DNA of 64,000 nucleotides, taken from the NCBI RefSeq assembly GCF_004324755.1, contig NZ_SDMQ01000007.1, positions 1 to 64,000 on the forward strand, in the 5' to 3' direction. Positions 22,297-33,434 of this stretch are shown piece by piece. Numbering within the stretch: the first letter of the stretch is position 1; every line of letters starts with the position of its first letter. This DNA is from Propioniciclava sinopodophylli. GTDB taxonomy: Bacteria; Actinomycetota; Actinomycetes; Propionibacteriales; Propionibacteriaceae. The notes beneath the pieces are model-generated. The model saw nothing but the letters and a program-made list of their open reading frames with translations. It was not told the DNA's origin and ran no database searches. Both the position numbers and the translations under genes were made by a program.

Positions 22297-25077
22297 GTGA
22301 CGCACCTACCCGACGACAGCACCGCCATCGACCCCGAGCTCCGCTCTGACGTCCGCCGCGTGGCGACGCTGCTGGGCGAGAGCCTCGTCCGCCAGGGCGG
22401 GCCCGGTCTCCTCGAGCTCGTGGAGCGGGTGCGACGACAGGTGAAACGGGCCCGCACGGAGGCGTCCGACGACGCCGCCGCGGCCGCACGGGAGACCCTC
22501 ACCGGGCTGGAGGCCGACGACGCCACCGCCCTGGTGCGCGCCTTCGCCACGTACTTCCAGCTGGCCAACACCGCCGAGCAGGTCCACCGCGTCCGGGCGA
22601 TCGACGCCGCCGACGCCGAGAGCGGGTGGCTGGACCGGGCCGTCGCCGCCATCGTGGCCGAGGGCGGCCCCGAGCTGCTGGCGGACACGATCGCCGCAAC
22701 CGACCTGCGCCCGGTCTTCACCGCGCACCCCACGGAGGCCTCCCGGCGCTCGGTGCTGCTCAAGCTCAAGGACGTGGCGGACGTGCTCGCCACCCCGACC
22801 GTCGAGGGCTCCGCAGCCCGCCGCCGCCAGGACGCGCACCTGGCCGAGACGATCGACCTGCTCTGGCAGACCGACGAGCTGCGGCTGGACGCCCCCACCC
22901 CCGTGGACGAGGCCCGCAACGCCCTGTACTACCTGAACACCGTCACCGCGAACGCCCTCCCGGCTGTCCTGGACGACCTCGCCGCCCTGGGCGTCGAGCA
23001 CGGGGTGCGCCTGGAGGCGTCCAGCACCCCGATCAGGTTCGGCTCGTGGATCGGCGGCGACCGCGACGGCAACCCGTTCGTCACCCCCGAGGTCACCCGT
23101 GAGGTGCTGCAGCTGCAGCACGAGCACGCGATCACCCACGCGCTCGCCGTGATCGACCGCCTCACCACCGACCTGTCGGTCTCCACCCGGCACGCCGGCG
23201 TCAGCGCGGAGCTGGAGGCGTCCCTGCGCGCCGACCTCGACGCGCTCCCCGGGCTGGAGCGGCGCGTCCTGCAAATCAACGCCGAGGAGCCCTACCGACT
23301 CAAGCTGACCTGCATCCGCGCCAAGCTGCTGAACACGCGCGCCCGCACGCGCACCGGGGCTGTCCACGAGCCGGGGCGCGACTACGCCGACGCCGAGGGG
23401 CTGCGCGCCGACCTCGCGCTCGTCGCCGACTCGCTCGCCACTCACCACGCCGCGCTGGCCGCGCACGGACGCGTCCGCTCGGCCGCCCAGGCCATCGCGG
23501 CCACCGGCCTGCACCTGGCCACCCTCGACGTCCGTGAGCACGCCGAGGCGCACCACGAGGCCGTCGGCGCGCTCATCGACCACGTGGGCGACGTGGCGGT
23601 CCCCTACGCCGACCTCACCCGCGAACAGCGCCGACGCGTGCTGGCAGCCGAACTCGGGTCGCGGCGTCCGCTGGCCGGCCCCAACCCGCCCCTGGCCGGC
23701 CGCGAGCGCCGGACGTTCGACGTGTTCGCCGCGATCGGTGAGGCGCAGGAGCGCTACGGCCGCGCGGTCATCGAGACCTACATCGTGTCGATGACGCAGG
23801 GGGTCGACGACATCCTCGCCGCGGCGATCCTGGCCCGGGAAGCCGGCCTGGTCGACCTGCACGGCGGCACGGATGGGGCCACGGCGCACGCCGACATCGG
23901 CTTCGTGCCCCTGCTGGAGACGGTGGCGGAGCTGCGCGCCTCGGCCGAGCTCATCGACGGCCTGCTGTCGGACGCCTCGTTCCGCCGGCTGGTGGAGCTG
24001 CGGGGCAACCGCCTGGAGGTCATGCTCGGCTACTCCGACTCGAACAAGCAGGCCGGCGTGCTGACCAGCCAGTGGGAGATCCACCAGACCCAGCGCAAGC
24101 TGCGCGACGTGACCCGTCGCCACGGCGTCCAGCTGCGGCTGTTCCACGGCCGCGGCGGCTCGGTGGGCCGGGGTGGCGGCCCGACCTACGACGCCATCCT
24201 GGCCCAGCCGTACGGCGTGCTGGACGGCACCATCAAGTTCACCGAGCAGGGCGAGGTGATCTCCGACAAGTACGCGCTCCCGGCGCTTGCCCGCGACAAC
24301 CTCGCGTTGGCCCTGGCCGCGGTCCTGGAGAGCACCGCGCTGCACCGCGGGCCCCGGCAGTCGGACGACGCGCTGGCGCGCTGGGACGCCGTCCTCGAGC
24401 TCGCCTCGGACGCCGCCTTCGACGCCTACCGCCGCCTCGTCGACGACCCCGACCTGCCCGCGTACTTCCTGGCCAGCACCCCGGTCGACCAGCTGGGCGC
24501 GCTCAAGATCGGCTCGCGGCCGGCCAAGCGCCCGGACTCGGGCGGCGGCATCGAGGGCCTGCGGGCGATCCCGTGGGTTTTCGGGTGGACGCAATCGCGC
24601 CAGATCGTCCCGGGCTGGTTCGGCATCGGGTCCGGCCTGCGGGCCGCGCGCGAGGCCGGGCACGCCGACGATCTCGCGGAGATGCTCCAGCAGTGGCACT
24701 TCTTCGCCACCGTCATCTCGAACGTGTCGATGACCCTGGCCAAGACCGACCTCGCCGTCGCGGGCCACTACGTCGACACCCTCGTCCCGGACGAGCTGCG
24801 CCACGTGTTCGACCTGATCCGGGCCGAGCACGACCTCACCGTCGCCGAGGTGACCCGCCTGACCGGCGAGGAGGTGCTGCTCGACAGCCAGCCGCGCCTG
24901 CAGCGCACGCTCGCGGTGCGGGACCAGTACCTCGATCCGATCAGCTACCTCCAGGTCGAGTTGCTGCGGCGCGTGCGGGCGCTGGACGCCGAAGGTGCCG
25001 ACGTGCCGGACTCGCTCCAGCGGGCCCTGCTGGTCACCGTCAACGGCGTCGCCGCCGGCCTGAGGAACACGGGCTAG
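22297..25077 (+). CDS. ppc: phosphoenolpyruvate carboxylase
   Basis: This enzyme makes oxaloacetate from PEP and bicarbonate, an anaplerotic reaction. The 926-residue product carries the catalytic His motif [13 protein letters not shown] (about residue 145), [15 protein letters not shown], the PEP-binding [19 protein letters not shown] (about 578) and the glycine-rich [14 protein letters not shown] (about 616). It also has [15 protein letters not shown] and the typical C-terminal AAGLRNTG. The GTG at 22297 has AGGGTGG upstream; a GTG at 22288 is also possible. It follows the Nudix gene by 49 bp on the same strand and may have its own promoter. Confidence 0.96.
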   Translation: MTHLPDDSTAIDPELRSDVRRVATLLGESLVRQGGPGLLELVERVRRQVKRARTEASDDAAAAARETLTGLEADDATALVRAFATYFQLANTAEQVHRVRAIDAADAESGWLDRAVAAIVAEGGPELLADTIAATDLRPVFTAHPTEASRRSVLLKLKDVADVLATPTVEGSAARRRQDAHLAETIDLLWQTDELRLDAPTPVDEARNALYYLNTVTANALPAVLDDLAALGVEHGVRLEASSTPIRFGSWIGGDRDGNPFVTPEVTREVLQLQHEHAITHALAVIDRLTTDLSVSTRHAGVSAELEASLRADLDALPGLERRVLQINAEEPYRLKLTCIRAKLLNTRARTRTGAVHEPGRDYADAEGLRADLALVADSLATHHAALAAHGRVRSAAQAIAATGLHLATLDVREHAEAHHEAVGALIDHVGDVAVPYADLTREQRRRVLAAELGSRRPLAGPNPPLAGRERRTFDVFAAIGEAQERYGRAVIETYIVSMTQGVDDILAAAILAREAGLVDLHGGTDGATAHADIGFVPLLETVAELRASAELIDGLLSDASFRRLVELRGNRLEVMLGYSDSNKQAGVLTSQWEIHQTQRKLRDVTRRHGVQLRLFHGRGGSVGRGGGPTYDAILAQPYGVLDGTIKFTEQGEVISDKYALPALARDNLALALAAVLESTALHRGPRQSDDALARWDAVLELASDAAFDAYRRLVDDPDLPAYFLASTPVDQLGALKIGSRPAKRPDSGGGIEGLRAIPWVFGWTQSRQIVPGWFGIGSGLRAAREAGHADDLAEMLQQWHFFATVISNVSMTLAKTDLAVAGHYVDTLVPDELRHVFDLIRAEHDLTVAEVTRLTGEEVLLDSQPRLQRTLAVRDQYLDPISYLQVELLRRVRALDAEGADVPDSLQRALLVTVNGVAAGLRNTG

Positions 25078-25094
25078 GAAACCCGCGACGCGGA

Positions 25095-25137
25095 TCCTCC
25101 CTCGCAACGCGGAAGGGATCAGCGTGACGAGGGAGGA
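25095..25137. terminator. convergent terminator between ppc and ybbN
   Basis: TCCTCCCTCG (25095-25104) pairs perfectly with CGAGGGAGGA (25128-25137); inside, ACGC pairs with GCGT. It lies between two convergent genes and probably ends transcription from both sides. Confidence 0.65.
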
Positions 25138-25159
25138 AGGGCGTTGGGAGCCGGTCCGA

Positions 25160-26047
25160 TCAGAACAGCGCGCTCATCAGGTCGCGGCGGGCCGACAGGA
25201 CCGCGGGCTCGGCGGCACCGACGGTCTCGAAGAGCTCCAGCAGACGGGTGCGGGCCTTCTCCCGCTCCGGGCCGCTGGTGAGCCGGACGGCCTCGACCAG
25301 CCGCGCGAAGGCCGGCTCGAGGCGTCCGTTGGCGACTTCCAGGTCGGCCATGGCGAGCTGGGCGTCCACGTCGGCGGGATCGGCCGCGGCTGCGGCCTGC
25401 GTGGCGGCGGCGTCCAGACCCTGGAGGCGCACCATGAGGCTGGCCTGCGCCTTCCCGGCGGACGCCTCGGCGTCGGCCGGGTTGGCCGCGAGGAGCTTCT
25501 CGAACTCGGCAACCGCGCCCGCGAAGTCGCCCTGCTCGAGGGCCGCGTCGGCGGCCTCGAACCGGGGGTCGGGCCCCGCAGCCGCCTCGGCACCCTCCGG
25601 GACGACAGGCTGGGCGCGGCCGCCCATGCCGTTGGAGTTGGCGAGCATGACGAGTTGGTCGATCACGGCCTTGGCCTGCGCCTTGTCGGTGGTGCCCTGG
25701 AACATCGGCGCGAGCTGCCCGCCCACCACGCCGACCACCATCGGCACCGCACTGACCTGCAGCGCCTGCGCGATGGCCGGGGCCTCGTCCACGTTCACCC
25801 GGACCAGGAGGAAGGCGCCCGCGGCCTCGTTGGCGAGTTCTTTGAGGTCGGCGGACATCCGGGCGGCGTTGGGCGCGCGCGGGGACCAGAACTCGACGAC
25901 CAGCGGGTGTTGCATCGACAGGGCGAGGTGGGACTCGAACGTCCGGTCGTCCGCCTCCACCCACCAGACGGCACCCGCCGGGGCGGGCGGCGCGGGCTTG
26001 AGCGCAGACAGGTCGATGGCTCCACCACGGAACGGCACAGAAGTCAT
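25160..26047 (-). CDS. thioredoxin-like co-chaperone (YbbN/CnoX type) lacking the CxxC motif
   Basis: The 295-residue product has a thioredoxin fold (about residues 35-135: [20 protein letters not shown], then [15 protein letters not shown] with the cis-Pro) and then TPR-like helices (about 165-295). The redox CxxC position reads APNA, so dithiol chemistry is not possible. This architecture is that of YbbN/CnoX, a holdase that works with GroEL or DnaK. The ATG at 26047 was chosen because the family start lies there and a short divergent promoter region follows. In mycobacteria a homologue lies near glgB, as here. Confidence 0.85.
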   Translation of the reverse strand: MTSVPFRGGAIDLSALKPAPPAPAGAVWWVEADDRTFESHLALSMQHPLVVEFWSPRAPNAARMSADLKELANEAAGAFLLVRVNVDEAPAIAQALQVSAVPMVVGVVGGQLAPMFQGTTDKAQAKAVIDQLVMLANSNGMGGRAQPVVPEGAEAAAGPDPRFEAADAALEQGDFAGAVAEFEKLLAANPADAEASAGKAQASLMVRLQGLDAAATQAAAAADPADVDAQLAMADLEVANGRLEPAFARLVEAVRLTSGPEREKARTRLLELFETVGAAEPAVLSARRDLMSALF

Positions 26048-26122
26048 GCCGACCATTGTTCCACCGCCGGGCAATCGCCCAGAACCCTGCCCGCCGCCCC
26101 CGGGAACGGGCAAGATGGAGCC

Positions 26123-27748
<1,626 letters not shown>

Positions 27749-27750
27749 TC

Positions 27751-27776
27751 CGCCGACAGCCCCGGGGCGGTCGGCG
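27751..27776. terminator. convergent terminator between pgm and the PH-domain gene
   Basis: CGCCGAC (27751-27757) is the perfect complement of GTCGGCG (27770-27776), and CCCC/GGGG pairs inside. It fills the whole gap between the two convergent stop codons. Confidence 0.55.
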
Positions 27777-28316
27777 TCAGACGCCGTCGAACTCCTCCAC
27801 GGGTTCCATCCGGGCGCGCAGGCCGGCGCGCTGGATGACCCGCTGGATGGTCAGGTCGCGGCGCTCGATGTCGGGAACGAAGTTGATCTGCTTGAGGCCC
27901 TGGTCCTGGGCCGCCGACTCGAAGACGAAGTGCCCGTACCCGAGCAGCTGGCCCAGGAGGGTCTGCCGCACCGAGATGTCGAGGATGCGCGCGATCGGCA
28001 TGGTCGCCATGTGCTGGTCGACCACGCCGTGCACCCGGAAAACCCGCATGTTGGTGATGACGAAGCGGTCCATGAACTCCACGTGGATCCGGTAGAACCC
28101 CCACGCGCCCAGACCGAGGCCGAGCAGCAACCCGACCCACCAGCCGGCGCCCAGCCACGGCATGGCGGCGAAGCACAGCATGCCGCCGACGACGATGAGC
28201 ACGGGCACCACGCGTGTCACCCAGTGGCGCGACACCTCGTCGACGATGAACTCGCCCTCGTCCACGAGCATCCGGCGCGACGCCTCCGGGTGGAGGAATC
28301 GCGACAGGCCGGCCAC
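27777..28316 (-). CDS. bacterial PH-domain membrane protein (DUF304 type)
   Basis: The 179-residue product has two adjacent membrane helices (about residues 35-75: VVPVLIVVGGMLCFAAMPWL; WWVGLLLGLGLGAWGFY), then a PH-like beta domain with DRFVITNMRVFRVHGVVDQH, MPIARILDISVRQTLLGQLL and YGHFVFESA. This is the conserved layout of membrane-anchored bPH_2 proteins. Their function is unknown. The GTG start at 28316 follows the stop of a 52-codon membrane gene by one base, so the two form a tight pair. Confidence 0.8.
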   Translation of the reverse strand: MAGLSRFLHPEASRRMLVDEGEFIVDEVSRHWVTRVVPVLIVVGGMLCFAAMPWLGAGWWVGLLLGLGLGAWGFYRIHVEFMDRFVITNMRVFRVHGVVDQHMATMPIARILDISVRQTLLGQLLGYGHFVFESAAQDQGLKQINFVPDIERRDLTIQRVIQRAGLRARMEPVEEFDGV

Positions 28317-28317
28317 G

Positions 28318-28476
28318 TCAGCCTCGGGCCAGCGAGTCGAAGAAGCGGCCGATCGAGTCGAATGTGCCGAGGATGAACTTCACGAATTCCGCTGCCGCCT
28401 CCGGGCGTGTGTACAGGTAGAAGATCGCGAACATGACGAGAAGGGCGAGCAGGATCGTGCGGATCCATTTACCCAT
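28318..28476 (-). CDS. 52-residue single-pass membrane protein
   Basis: From ATG at 28476 the minus strand codes MGKWIRTILLALLVMFAIFY, then LYTRPEAAAEFVKFILGTFD and SIGRFFDSLARG. A basic N-terminus is followed by one strongly hydrophobic helix and an amphipathic tail rich in Phe. A purine-rich AGGCCGCC precedes the start. The stop is one base before the PH-domain gene. Clean coding statistics and the tight spacing make it a genuine small gene, probably a partner of the PH-domain protein. I do not know a characterised family. Confidence 0.7.
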   Translation of the reverse strand: MGKWIRTILLALLVMFAIFYLYTRPEAAAEFVKFILGTFDSIGRFFDSLARG

Positions 28477-28586
28477 GGCGGCCTCCAGGGGGAAGTCTGG
28501 TTGAACGGCGGTTACCGGAACAGTTTGCCGTACCGACGGGGCTGGCGGCCGTGCGGCGCGCCGCCGGGAGGTGGGACAATGACCCC

Positions 28587-29039
28587 ATGGACAACACTGA
28601 CCTGTTTGTGTGCATCGACCACGTCGGCCTCGCCGTCCCCAACCTCGACGAGGCCATCAAGCTCCACACCGAGGTCTTCGGGTGGCGCGTGCTCCACCGC
28701 GAGAGCAACGAGGAGCAGGGTGTCGAGGAGGCGATGCTGGGCACGGGTGACCAGCACGTCGAGAACGCCCAGATCCAGCTGCTCGCCCCTCTGTCGGAGA
28801 ACTCCACCATCGGCAAGTGGCTGGCGAAGAACGGTGGACGCGGCGGCATTCAGCAGCTGGCCTACCGCGTTCGCGACATCGACGCGGTGTGCGCCACCCT
28901 GCGCGAGCGCGGCGTGACGCTGCTCTACGACGAGCCGAAGATCGGCACCGGCGGCTCCCGCATCCAGTTCGCCCACCCCAAGAGCACCGGTGGGGTGCTG
29001 CTCGAGCTGGTGGAGCCCGCGGCAAGCGCCTCGCACTGA
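28587..29039 (+). CDS. mce: methylmalonyl-CoA epimerase
   Basis: This enzyme converts (S)- and (R)-methylmalonyl-CoA, linking propionyl-CoA to the B12-dependent mutase. The 150-residue vicinal-oxygen-chelate protein shows CIDHVGLAVPNLDEAIKLHT, IQLLAPLSENSTIGKWLAKN, GIQQLAYRVRDIDA and FAHPKSTGGVLLELVEP. The His, Gln/His and final Glu would be the metal ligands. The ATG at 28587 fits the family start. Together with the adenosyltransferase at 34158 it indicates an active methylmalonyl pathway (Wood-Werkman type in propionibacteria). Confidence 0.93.
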   Translation: MDNTDLFVCIDHVGLAVPNLDEAIKLHTEVFGWRVLHRESNEEQGVEEAMLGTGDQHVENAQIQLLAPLSENSTIGKWLAKNGGRGGIQQLAYRVRDIDAVCATLRERGVTLLYDEPKIGTGGSRIQFAHPKSTGGVLLELVEPAASASH

Positions 29040-29049
29040 CGTCGACGGC

Positions 29050-29090
29050 CGCGACAGGCCCGCACACCGCGTGCAAGAGGGCCTGTCGCG
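29050..29090 (+). terminator. strong hairpin after the epimerase gene
   Basis: CGCGACAGGCCC (29050-29061) pairs over 12 bp with GGGCCTGTCGCG (29079-29090), with an inner GCAC/GTGC stem. It begins 11 bp past the stop. No T-run is obvious, but the stem is long. Confidence 0.65.
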
Positions 29091-29156
29091 ACCCCGAACT
29101 CACCTTCCCCGGGTAGCATCGAGGCACTCCACGTCGGAGCTTGAGAGGACGCACCG

Positions 29157-30332
29157 GTGACGAACGAGCAAGACCAGCACGGGCTCGACCTGTTCGACCA
29201 GAACGCCAGCGCGGTACGCGGCTTCCCCAACGCCATGCTCGGGTACGAGAAGAAGGCCGTGGACGACTACATCCGCGACCTCGAGCGGCAGCTGTCGGTC
29301 GCCAAACACCAGATGCGTGAGGTCCAGCGCGAGCTGACCGCCGCGAACCTGCGCGTCGACGACACCGACTTCAGCAAGCTGGGCGCCCACACCGCGAACC
29401 TGCTCAAGGTCGCCGAGGCCCAGGCCGGCGAGCTGCTCCAGAGGGCCCAGTCCCGGGCCCAGGCGATGCTGTCGGACGCCGAGGCCGAGGTCGAGCGCAC
29501 GCGCGCCCAGGCCGCCCAGACCATCGAGTCGGCGCGTCAGGAGGGCATCGCCTCCATCAAGGTGCTGCGCGACGACCTGGAGCGCCAGACCACCCACGAG
29601 CTCGACGCCGCGCGCACCGAGGCCCAGGGCCTCCGCGAGGCTGCCGACAACCACCACGCCACCGTCCTGGCCGATGCCGAGCAGCAGGTCGCCGCCCTCC
29701 TGGAGGGCGCGCGCCGCGAGGCGGACGCCATCCGCGAGGCCGCCACCCGCGAGGCCGCCGAGGCCCGCGCCGAGTTCGCGAGCGAGCGGGAGCAGGCGCT
29801 GGCCGCCCTCCAGGCCGAGCAAGTCGCCCTGACCGAGAAGATGACGGCGGCCACCGCTGAGGCGCGCAGCCGCTCCGAGGAACTCCTCGCCGCCCTGACC
29901 AAGGCCAGCGAGGACCTTCGCAGCCGCCAGCAGGCCGCCTACACCGAGGCCGAGGGCATCAAGACCGACGCCATCAACGAGGCCGCGGCCATCATCGACC
30001 GCGCGCGGGCCGACGCCCAGGTGAAGCTCGCCGAGACCGACGCCGAGCTGGTGGCCCGCAACGACCAGCTCAAGCGCGAGAACCGGCACCTCCGCCAGCG
30101 CAAGCAGGCCCTGCTCACCCAGCTGGCCCAGCTGTCGAGCTTCGCCACAGAGACGGCGAGCGAGTTCCCCGAGGACGAGATGACCGGCCCGATCATGGCT
30201 GCGCTCGCCGAGGAGCCCGGTGCCGGGGCCGACCCGGCGGTCGACGGGCCCGCCGAGGACGCCCCCGTACAGACCGAGCACGCCGAGGCCATCACCACCG
30301 ATGACGAGCCCGAGGGTCAGGAAGGTCGGTGA
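29157..30332 (+). CDS. DivIVA-domain coiled-coil protein
   Basis: Residues 20-60 (NAMLGYEKKAVDDYIRDLER) match the membrane-curvature-binding N-terminus of DivIVA-like proteins. Residues about 60-335 are almost continuous alanine/glutamate/arginine-rich coiled coil, and the tail (about 340-391) is acidic and disordered. This resembles the polar-growth or cell-division scaffolds of actinobacteria (Wag31 relatives, Scy/FilP-like) but is not Wag31 itself. The GTG start at 29157 is placed by the domain. Its last four bases overlap the start of the AI-2E-family permease, so the two are cotranslated. Confidence 0.75.
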   Translation: MTNEQDQHGLDLFDQNASAVRGFPNAMLGYEKKAVDDYIRDLERQLSVAKHQMREVQRELTAANLRVDDTDFSKLGAHTANLLKVAEAQAGELLQRAQSRAQAMLSDAEAEVERTRAQAAQTIESARQEGIASIKVLRDDLERQTTHELDAARTEAQGLREAADNHHATVLADAEQQVAALLEGARREADAIREAATREAAEARAEFASEREQALAALQAEQVALTEKMTAATAEARSRSEELLAALTKASEDLRSRQQAAYTEAEGIKTDAINEAAAIIDRARADAQVKLAETDAELVARNDQLKRENRHLRQRKQALLTQLAQLSSFATETASEFPEDEMTGPIMAALAEEPGAGADPAVDGPAEDAPVQTEHAEAITTDDEPEGQEGR

Positions 30333-31615
30333 CGCAGGCCGCCCTTCCGGAGTCGGCGGAGCCGCCGGAGGCGGCCCGGAGCGACCCCCCTGAGGCCCCG
30401 AGCAGCGAGACCACAGCACCGGCGCCGGAAACGTCCGGGGCCGCGCAGGCGCCCTTCCCCGCAGGTCCCGCCACGGCCCCGGCCGCCCGGCCCTGGTGGC
30501 GGCGCCTGCGCCGCACGAGTCAGCTGACCCCGCCCGACCCGGACCGGGAGCTGGCCCTCGCCGCCGCGGCGTCCGGCCCCACCAGCCTGTTGTACCGCTC
30601 ACCGTTCCAGATCGGCTTCCTGCTGACCCTGGGTGGCCTGGTGGCCTTCGGACTGCTGGGCATCGTCGTGGCGCTGCAGAGCGTGCTGATCCTCGTCGTC
30701 CTGTCTCTGTTCCTGGCGCTGGGCCTGAACCCGCTGGTGGAGAAGCTGCACCGCAGCGGCGCCCCGCGCGGCCTGGCGGTCACGATCGTGGCGCTGGCCC
30801 TGGTCGTGTTGATGATCCTCGGCGCGTGGGCGGTGCTGCCACTGCTGACAGATCAGGCCAACATCCTCATCCAGAACGCGCCGGGCTACCTGCAGGGCCT
30901 GCGCGAGAACCCGCAGGTGGCCGAGTTCGACGGCCAGTACGACGTCATCAACCGGGTGAGCCAGATGCTGACCTCCGGCGCGTGGGTCGAGTGGATGTTC
31001 GGCGGCATCATGGGCGCGGGCGCGGCCATCGCCAACGTGGTGTTCAGCCTCGTGGTGACGCTGGTGCTGACCCTGTGGTTCCTGGCCTCGCTGCCGTCGA
31101 TCAAGGAGACGATCTACCAGCTCGCCCCCGCCTCGCGGCGCCCGCGGGTGAAATACCTGGCCGGCGAGATGTTCCGCCGCATCGGCGGCTACATGTCGGG
31201 GCTGTTCACCATCGTCCTGCTGGCGACGGGGTCGGCGTTCGTGTTCCTGAACGCCGTCGGCCTCGGCTCGCTGTCCCTGGCGCTCGCCGTCGTGGTCGCC
31301 GTGTTCGCGTTCATCCCGCTGGTGGGGCCGACGATCTCGATGCTGACCGTCTCGCTGGTCGCGTTCTCGAACAACACCACGACCGGCATCATCACGCTGG
31401 TGTTCTTCCTGCTCTACCAGCAGGTCGACGCCTACCTGCTCCAGCCGCGAATCTTTTCGAAGTCGGTCAACGTCCCCGGCCCCCTCATCGTGCTGGCGGC
31501 CATCTCCGGCGGCATCCTGTTCGGCATCGCCGGCGCCCTGCTGGCCATCCCGACGGTCGCCTCCCTGCTGCTGATCTACCGCGAGGTGCTGGTGCCCGCC
31601 CTCGACCGCGCCTGA
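30329..31615 (+). CDS. AI-2E/PerM-family membrane transporter
   Basis: The 428-residue product has a long Pro/Ala/Glu-rich cytoplasmic N-terminus (about 90 residues) and then seven to eight hydrophobic segments with the family pattern. Visible parts are LVVLSLFLALGLNPLVEKLH, a large central loop, FAFIPLVGPTISM, and LYQQVDAYLLQPRIFSKSVN then PGPLIVLAAISGGILFGIAG. Members export small molecules or act as Na+/H+ antiporters; the substrate cannot be told here. The GTG start overlaps the stop of the DivIVA-like gene (GTGA), suggesting a role at a scaffolded membrane site. Confidence 0.85.
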   Translation: MTQAALPESAEPPEAARSDPPEAPSSETTAPAPETSGAAQAPFPAGPATAPAARPWWRRLRRTSQLTPPDPDRELALAAAASGPTSLLYRSPFQIGFLLTLGGLVAFGLLGIVVALQSVLILVVLSLFLALGLNPLVEKLHRSGAPRGLAVTIVALALVVLMILGAWAVLPLLTDQANILIQNAPGYLQGLRENPQVAEFDGQYDVINRVSQMLTSGAWVEWMFGGIMGAGAAIANVVFSLVVTLVLTLWFLASLPSIKETIYQLAPASRRPRVKYLAGEMFRRIGGYMSGLFTIVLLATGSAFVFLNAVGLGSLSLALAVVVAVFAFIPLVGPTISMLTVSLVAFSNNTTTGIITLVFFLLYQQVDAYLLQPRIFSKSVNVPGPLIVLAAISGGILFGIAGALLAIPTVASLLLIYREVLVPALDRA

Positions 31616-31628
31616 GGCGTCCGGCACC

Positions 31629-32324
31629 TCAGAACAGGCGGTCCTCGGCGTCGTCGAGCCCGCGCAGTGCGTCGTAGTCGACGATCACGCAGCTGATGCC
31701 GCGGGCGGCGGCCACGACTTTGGCCTGCGGCTTGATCTGCTGGGCGGCGAACACGCCCTGGACCGGACGCAGGTGCGGGTCGGCGTTCAGCAGCTCGAGG
31801 TAGCGGGACAGCTGCTCCACCCCGTCGATCTCGCCGCGGCGCTTCACCTCGACGGCCACGTGCGTCCCGTCCGCGTCGCGGAACAGGATGTCGACCGGTC
31901 CGATGGCGGTCATGTGCTCGCGCCGCACCAGCGTCCAGCCCTCCCCGAAGGTGCCGGGGTTGTCGGCCAGCAGGGCTTGCAGGTGGGCCTCCACGCCGTC
32001 CTTGACCAGGCCGGGGTCGACGCCCAGCTCGTGGCTGGTGTCGTGCAGCACCTCGGCGATCGAGATGATCAGCCGGTCCGCGTCCTTGTTCTGCACCTCC
32101 CACACCTGCTCCAGGGCCGCTTCCTCCTCCACGTCGGGGTCGGCGTCGCGCTTGACCAGGGTGCAGGGCGGGTTCATCCAGTTCAGCGGCTTGTAGGCCC
32201 GGTCGTCGGCGTGGATCGAGATCGACCCGTCCGCCTTGAGCAGGATGAGCCGCTTGGCCATCGGCAGGTGCGCCGACAGGCGGCCGGCGTAGTCGACCTG
32301 GCAGCGGGCAATCATGAGGCGCAC
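31629..32324 (-). CDS. nucS: mismatch-specific endonuclease NucS (EndoMS)
   Basis: NucS cleaves DNA at mismatches and replaces MutS/MutL mismatch repair in actinobacteria. The 231-residue product shows the N-terminal dimerisation domain ([38 protein letters not shown]) and a PD-(D/E)XK-type nuclease domain with [32 protein letters not shown] and [16 protein letters not shown]. The catalytic Asp, Glu and Lys are all present. The C-terminal DDAEDRLF resembles the beta-clamp-contacting tail. The gene stands alone between two plus-strand genes. Confidence 0.96.
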   Translation of the reverse strand: MRLMIARCQVDYAGRLSAHLPMAKRLILLKADGSISIHADDRAYKPLNWMNPPCTLVKRDADPDVEEEAALEQVWEVQNKDADRLIISIAEVLHDTSHELGVDPGLVKDGVEAHLQALLADNPGTFGEGWTLVRREHMTAIGPVDILFRDADGTHVAVEVKRRGEIDGVEQLSRYLELLNADPHLRPVQGVFAAQQIKPQAKVVAAARGISCVIVDYDALRGLDDAEDRLF

Positions 32325-32354
32325 CCGGCGAGCCTACCGTCTACGATCGGGCGC

Positions 32355-32627
32355 ATGGCCCGACGTCCCAGCAAGCACCTGCGCCCCGCGCGGCCGCTGT
32401 CCACGTCGCTGGCCCGTGCCGAGACCAAGCGGGACGGCGCCTGGGTGGTGCAGGCCATGGTCGGCGGCCGGTCGACCAAGCAATACACCTGCCCCGACTG
32501 CCACCGCTCCATCCCTGCCGGCGCCGCCCACGTCGTCGCCTGGCCACGGACGCCGCACGTGGGCGCGGCGTCCGCGGTGGACGACCGCAGGCACTGGCAC
32601 ACCGCCTGTTGGAACCGGAGGGGATGA
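32355..32627 (+). CDS. small zinc-ribbon-like protein
   Basis: The 90-residue product has a basic N-terminus (MARRPSKHLRPARPLSTSLA) and a ribbon with QYTCPDCHRSIPAGAAHVVA and a C-terminal HWHTACWNRRG, giving CxxC plus H and C as probable metal ligands. Similar short proteins next to an alpha/beta hydrolase are common in actinobacteria. Their role is unknown. The stop codon is followed directly by the GTG of the hydrolase gene, so the two are coupled. The frame is open upstream, but the ATG at 32355 lies in the divergent gap after nucS and is the sensible start. Confidence 0.75.
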   Translation: MARRPSKHLRPARPLSTSLARAETKRDGAWVVQAMVGGRSTKQYTCPDCHRSIPAGAAHVVAWPRTPHVGAASAVDDRRHWHTACWNRRG

Positions 32628-33431
32628 GTGGACCTGCACACCACGTCCATCGGTGGGGGGACTCCGCGGGTGGCCTACCTGCACGGCCTGCTGGGCCAGG
32701 GCAAGAACCTCGCCACCATCGCGAAGATGGTCGCCGAGACCGACCCGGGCCTCCTCTACGACCTGCCCAACCACGGCCGCAGCCCGTGGGACGACGACTT
32801 CGGCTACGCCTCGATGGCGGACGCTGTGGCCGCCGACCTGCGCGACCGGCTGGGGCGGTCCGCGGCCGTGACCGTCGTCGGGCACTCGATGGGCGGCAAG
32901 ACCGCGATGGCGATGGCGCTGCGCCACCCCTCCCTCGTGCGCGGCCTCGTGGTGCTCGACATCGCCCCGGACGACTCCTCGCACGGCTACGGCTTCCACC
33001 GGCTCATCGGCGCCCTGAAGGGCCTGGACCTCACCGCCTTCGAGACGCGGGCGGACGCCGACGCCGCCCTCGCCGAGCAGGTGCGGGAGGAGGGCGTCCG
33101 GTCGTTCCTGCTGCAGAACCTGCACCGCGCGCCCGGCGGCGGCTGGCGCTGGCTGGCCAACCTCGACCTGTTGGAACGGGCGCTCCCCCTGATCAGCGGC
33201 TGGCCCGCGGGCATCCGGGGCACCTACGACGGGCCCGTGCTGTGGCTGCGCGGGGGCGACTCGGGCTACGTCACCGAAGAGCACGTGCCCACGATGAAGG
33301 CCCTGTTCCCCCGCGCGCGGCTGGTCACCATCAAGAACGCCGGCCACTGGCTGCACGCCGAGCAGCCGCAGGCCGTCGGCAAGTCGCTGGCGATGTTCCT
33401 GGCCAGCCTGCGCCCCGAACTGGGGCGCTGA
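32628..33431 (+). CDS. alpha/beta-fold hydrolase (YbfF/PHYHD-like)
   Basis: The 267-residue product has the oxyanion HG (YLHGLLGQGKN), the NHGRS turn (LPNHGRSPWDDDF), the nucleophile elbow VVGHSMGGKTAMAM (Ser about residue 88), an acid in the LWLRGGDSGYV strand and the catalytic His in KNAGHWLHAEQP (about 243). The pattern is that of small acyl-CoA/ester hydrolases such as YbfF; the substrate is not known. The GTG start at 32628 abuts the zinc-ribbon gene. Confidence 0.85.
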   Translation: MDLHTTSIGGGTPRVAYLHGLLGQGKNLATIAKMVAETDPGLLYDLPNHGRSPWDDDFGYASMADAVAADLRDRLGRSAAVTVVGHSMGGKTAMAMALRHPSLVRGLVVLDIAPDDSSHGYGFHRLIGALKGLDLTAFETRADADAALAEQVREEGVRSFLLQNLHRAPGGGWRWLANLDLLERALPLISGWPAGIRGTYDGPVLWLRGGDSGYVTEEHVPTMKALFPRARLVTIKNAGHWLHAEQPQAVGKSLAMFLASLRPELGR

Positions 33432-33434
33432 GCC

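Noticed and set aside
19281-22919. 1212-codon open frame on the minus strand opposite maltokinase, glgB and the Nudix gene
   Set aside because: It mirrors the codons of strongly supported plus-strand genes; the translation is repetitive Arg/Val/Ala and matches no fold. Such frames are common in GC-rich DNA.
22306-25107. 933-codon open frame opposite ppc
   Set aside because: Antisense shadow of a complete PEP carboxylase.
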